NCBI GenBank assembly: GCA_009784765.1
Contig: WQXP01000088.1
Span: 1 to 5,702, forward strand
Direction of reading: 5' to 3'
Source: Oscillospiraceae bacterium
GTDB taxonomy: Bacteria > Bacillota > Clostridia > Oscillospirales > Ruminococcaceae
Length of the DNA: 5,702 nt
The notes beneath the pieces are model-generated. The model saw only the letters and a list, made by a program, of their open reading frames with translations, had not been told where the DNA came from and searched no databases. The position numbers and the translations under genes are program-made. The first letter of the stretch is position 1. Each line of letters begins with the position of its first letter. Shown here piece by piece: positions 5,523-5,702 of this stretch.

Positions 5523-5702
5523 AGCAAAAGAAGAGCGATTCCGCCGCAGAAGCGGCTCTGCCGCTTCGTAGGCGGATAGCTTGACAACGAGTAGAAGCAA
5601 AAGAAGAGCGATTCCGCCGCAGAAGCGGCTCTGCCGCTTCGTAGGCGGATAGCTTGACAACGAGTAGAAGCAAAAGAAGAGCGATTCCGCCGCAGAAGCG
5701 GC
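5521..5702. repeat. Perfect 73-base tandem repeat, 2.5 copies, running off the window
   Basis: Units are 5521-5593, 5594-5666 and a partial copy 5667-5702, with no mismatch seen between them. The period of 73 is not a multiple of three, so a translated product would change frame with each unit, and no sensible protein is seen in it. Each unit has a G+C-rich hairpin core and an A+G-rich flank (GAAGCAAAAGAAGAGC). The repeat begins within the glgA stop codon. Perfect identity points to recent expansion or active homogenisation. There are no variable spacers, so it is not a CRISPR array. Confidence 0.93.
5534..5581 (+). other. Long hairpin in repeat unit 1 (copy 2 at 5607-5654)
   Basis: The inner stem is perfect over 8 pairs, GAAGCGGC (5549-5556) with GCCGCTTC (5560-5567), loop TCT. 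A symmetric 3 by 3 internal loop (GCA and GTA) leads to a 6-pair outer stem, TCCGCC (5540-5545) with GGCGGA (5571-5576), then AGC with GCT (5534-5536, 5579-5581). It lies 12 bases after the glgA stop and could protect the 3' end of the glgA message or slow polymerase, but no U-tract follows, so intrinsic termination is doubtful. The third copy is cut exactly at the end of the left inner arm (5695-5702). Confidence 0.75.

Noticed and set aside
5581..5610. Promoter in the repeat (perfect TTGACA at 5581-5586)
   Set aside because: The 17-base spacer leads to AAGAGC, with no -10-like sequence at 16 to 18 bases.
4704..5660. Long 318-codon minus-strand open frame across glgA and the repeat
   Set aside because: It lies antisense to a strongly conserved glycogen synthase, matches no family known to me, and its first residues come from the tandem repeat. 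It is a shadow of glgA codon bias.
5521..5702. CRISPR array or integron attC array
   Set aside because: The 73-base units are contiguous and identical with no variable spacers, and no GTTRRRY core site or integrase is seen.

Overview
The window looks like a chromosomal housekeeping segment from a low-to-mid GC Gram-positive-type bacterium, most plausibly an uncultured member of Clostridia. This rests on protein resemblance only: a WalJ/YycJ-type metallo-beta-lactamase-fold protein, a fosfomycin-sensitive-type MurA, two lipobox-bearing cyclophilin lipoproteins, a clostridial-looking GlgA, strong AGGAGG ribosome binding sites and good sigma-A-type promoters. No phage, transposase, CRISPR array, tRNA or rRNA was found.

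Layout. Positions 1-83 (minus strand) encode a fragment that matches the central boundary of the large subunit of carbamoyl-phosphate synthase (CarB). It has no visible start codon and follows a short GC-rich palindromic element (91-134). Then comes a minus-strand block, in transcription order from right to left: a degenerate cyclophilin lipoprotein (3972-3232), a second cyclophilin lipoprotein (3224-2346), murA (2198-912, TTG start) and walJ (889-152). The two cyclophilin genes are 7 bases apart and share one strong promoter. murA has its own extended -10 promoter but could also receive read-through. walJ follows murA by 22 bases with a very strong ribosome binding site. On the plus strand glgA (4092-5522) diverges from the cyclophilin pair across a 119-base control region with back-to-back promoters and TTGCAA palindromes. 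Directly at the glgA stop codon a perfect 73-base tandem repeat begins and runs off the window end, each unit able to fold into a long hairpin.

Function. The minus-strand genes form a cell-envelope group: MurA makes the first committed peptidoglycan precursor, WalJ belongs to a family often linked to the WalRK cell-wall regulon, and the two lipoproteins would act outside the membrane on protein folding. GlgA builds glycogen and is separately controlled.

No previously undescribed multi-gene system is evident. The points most worth a second look are the 73-base hairpin repeat array, the start-less carB fragment beside a GC palindrome, the apparently leaderless message for the catalytically degenerate cyclophilin, the TTGCAA operator-like sites, and the loss of the usual lysine in the GlgA K-T/S-G-G-L motif.
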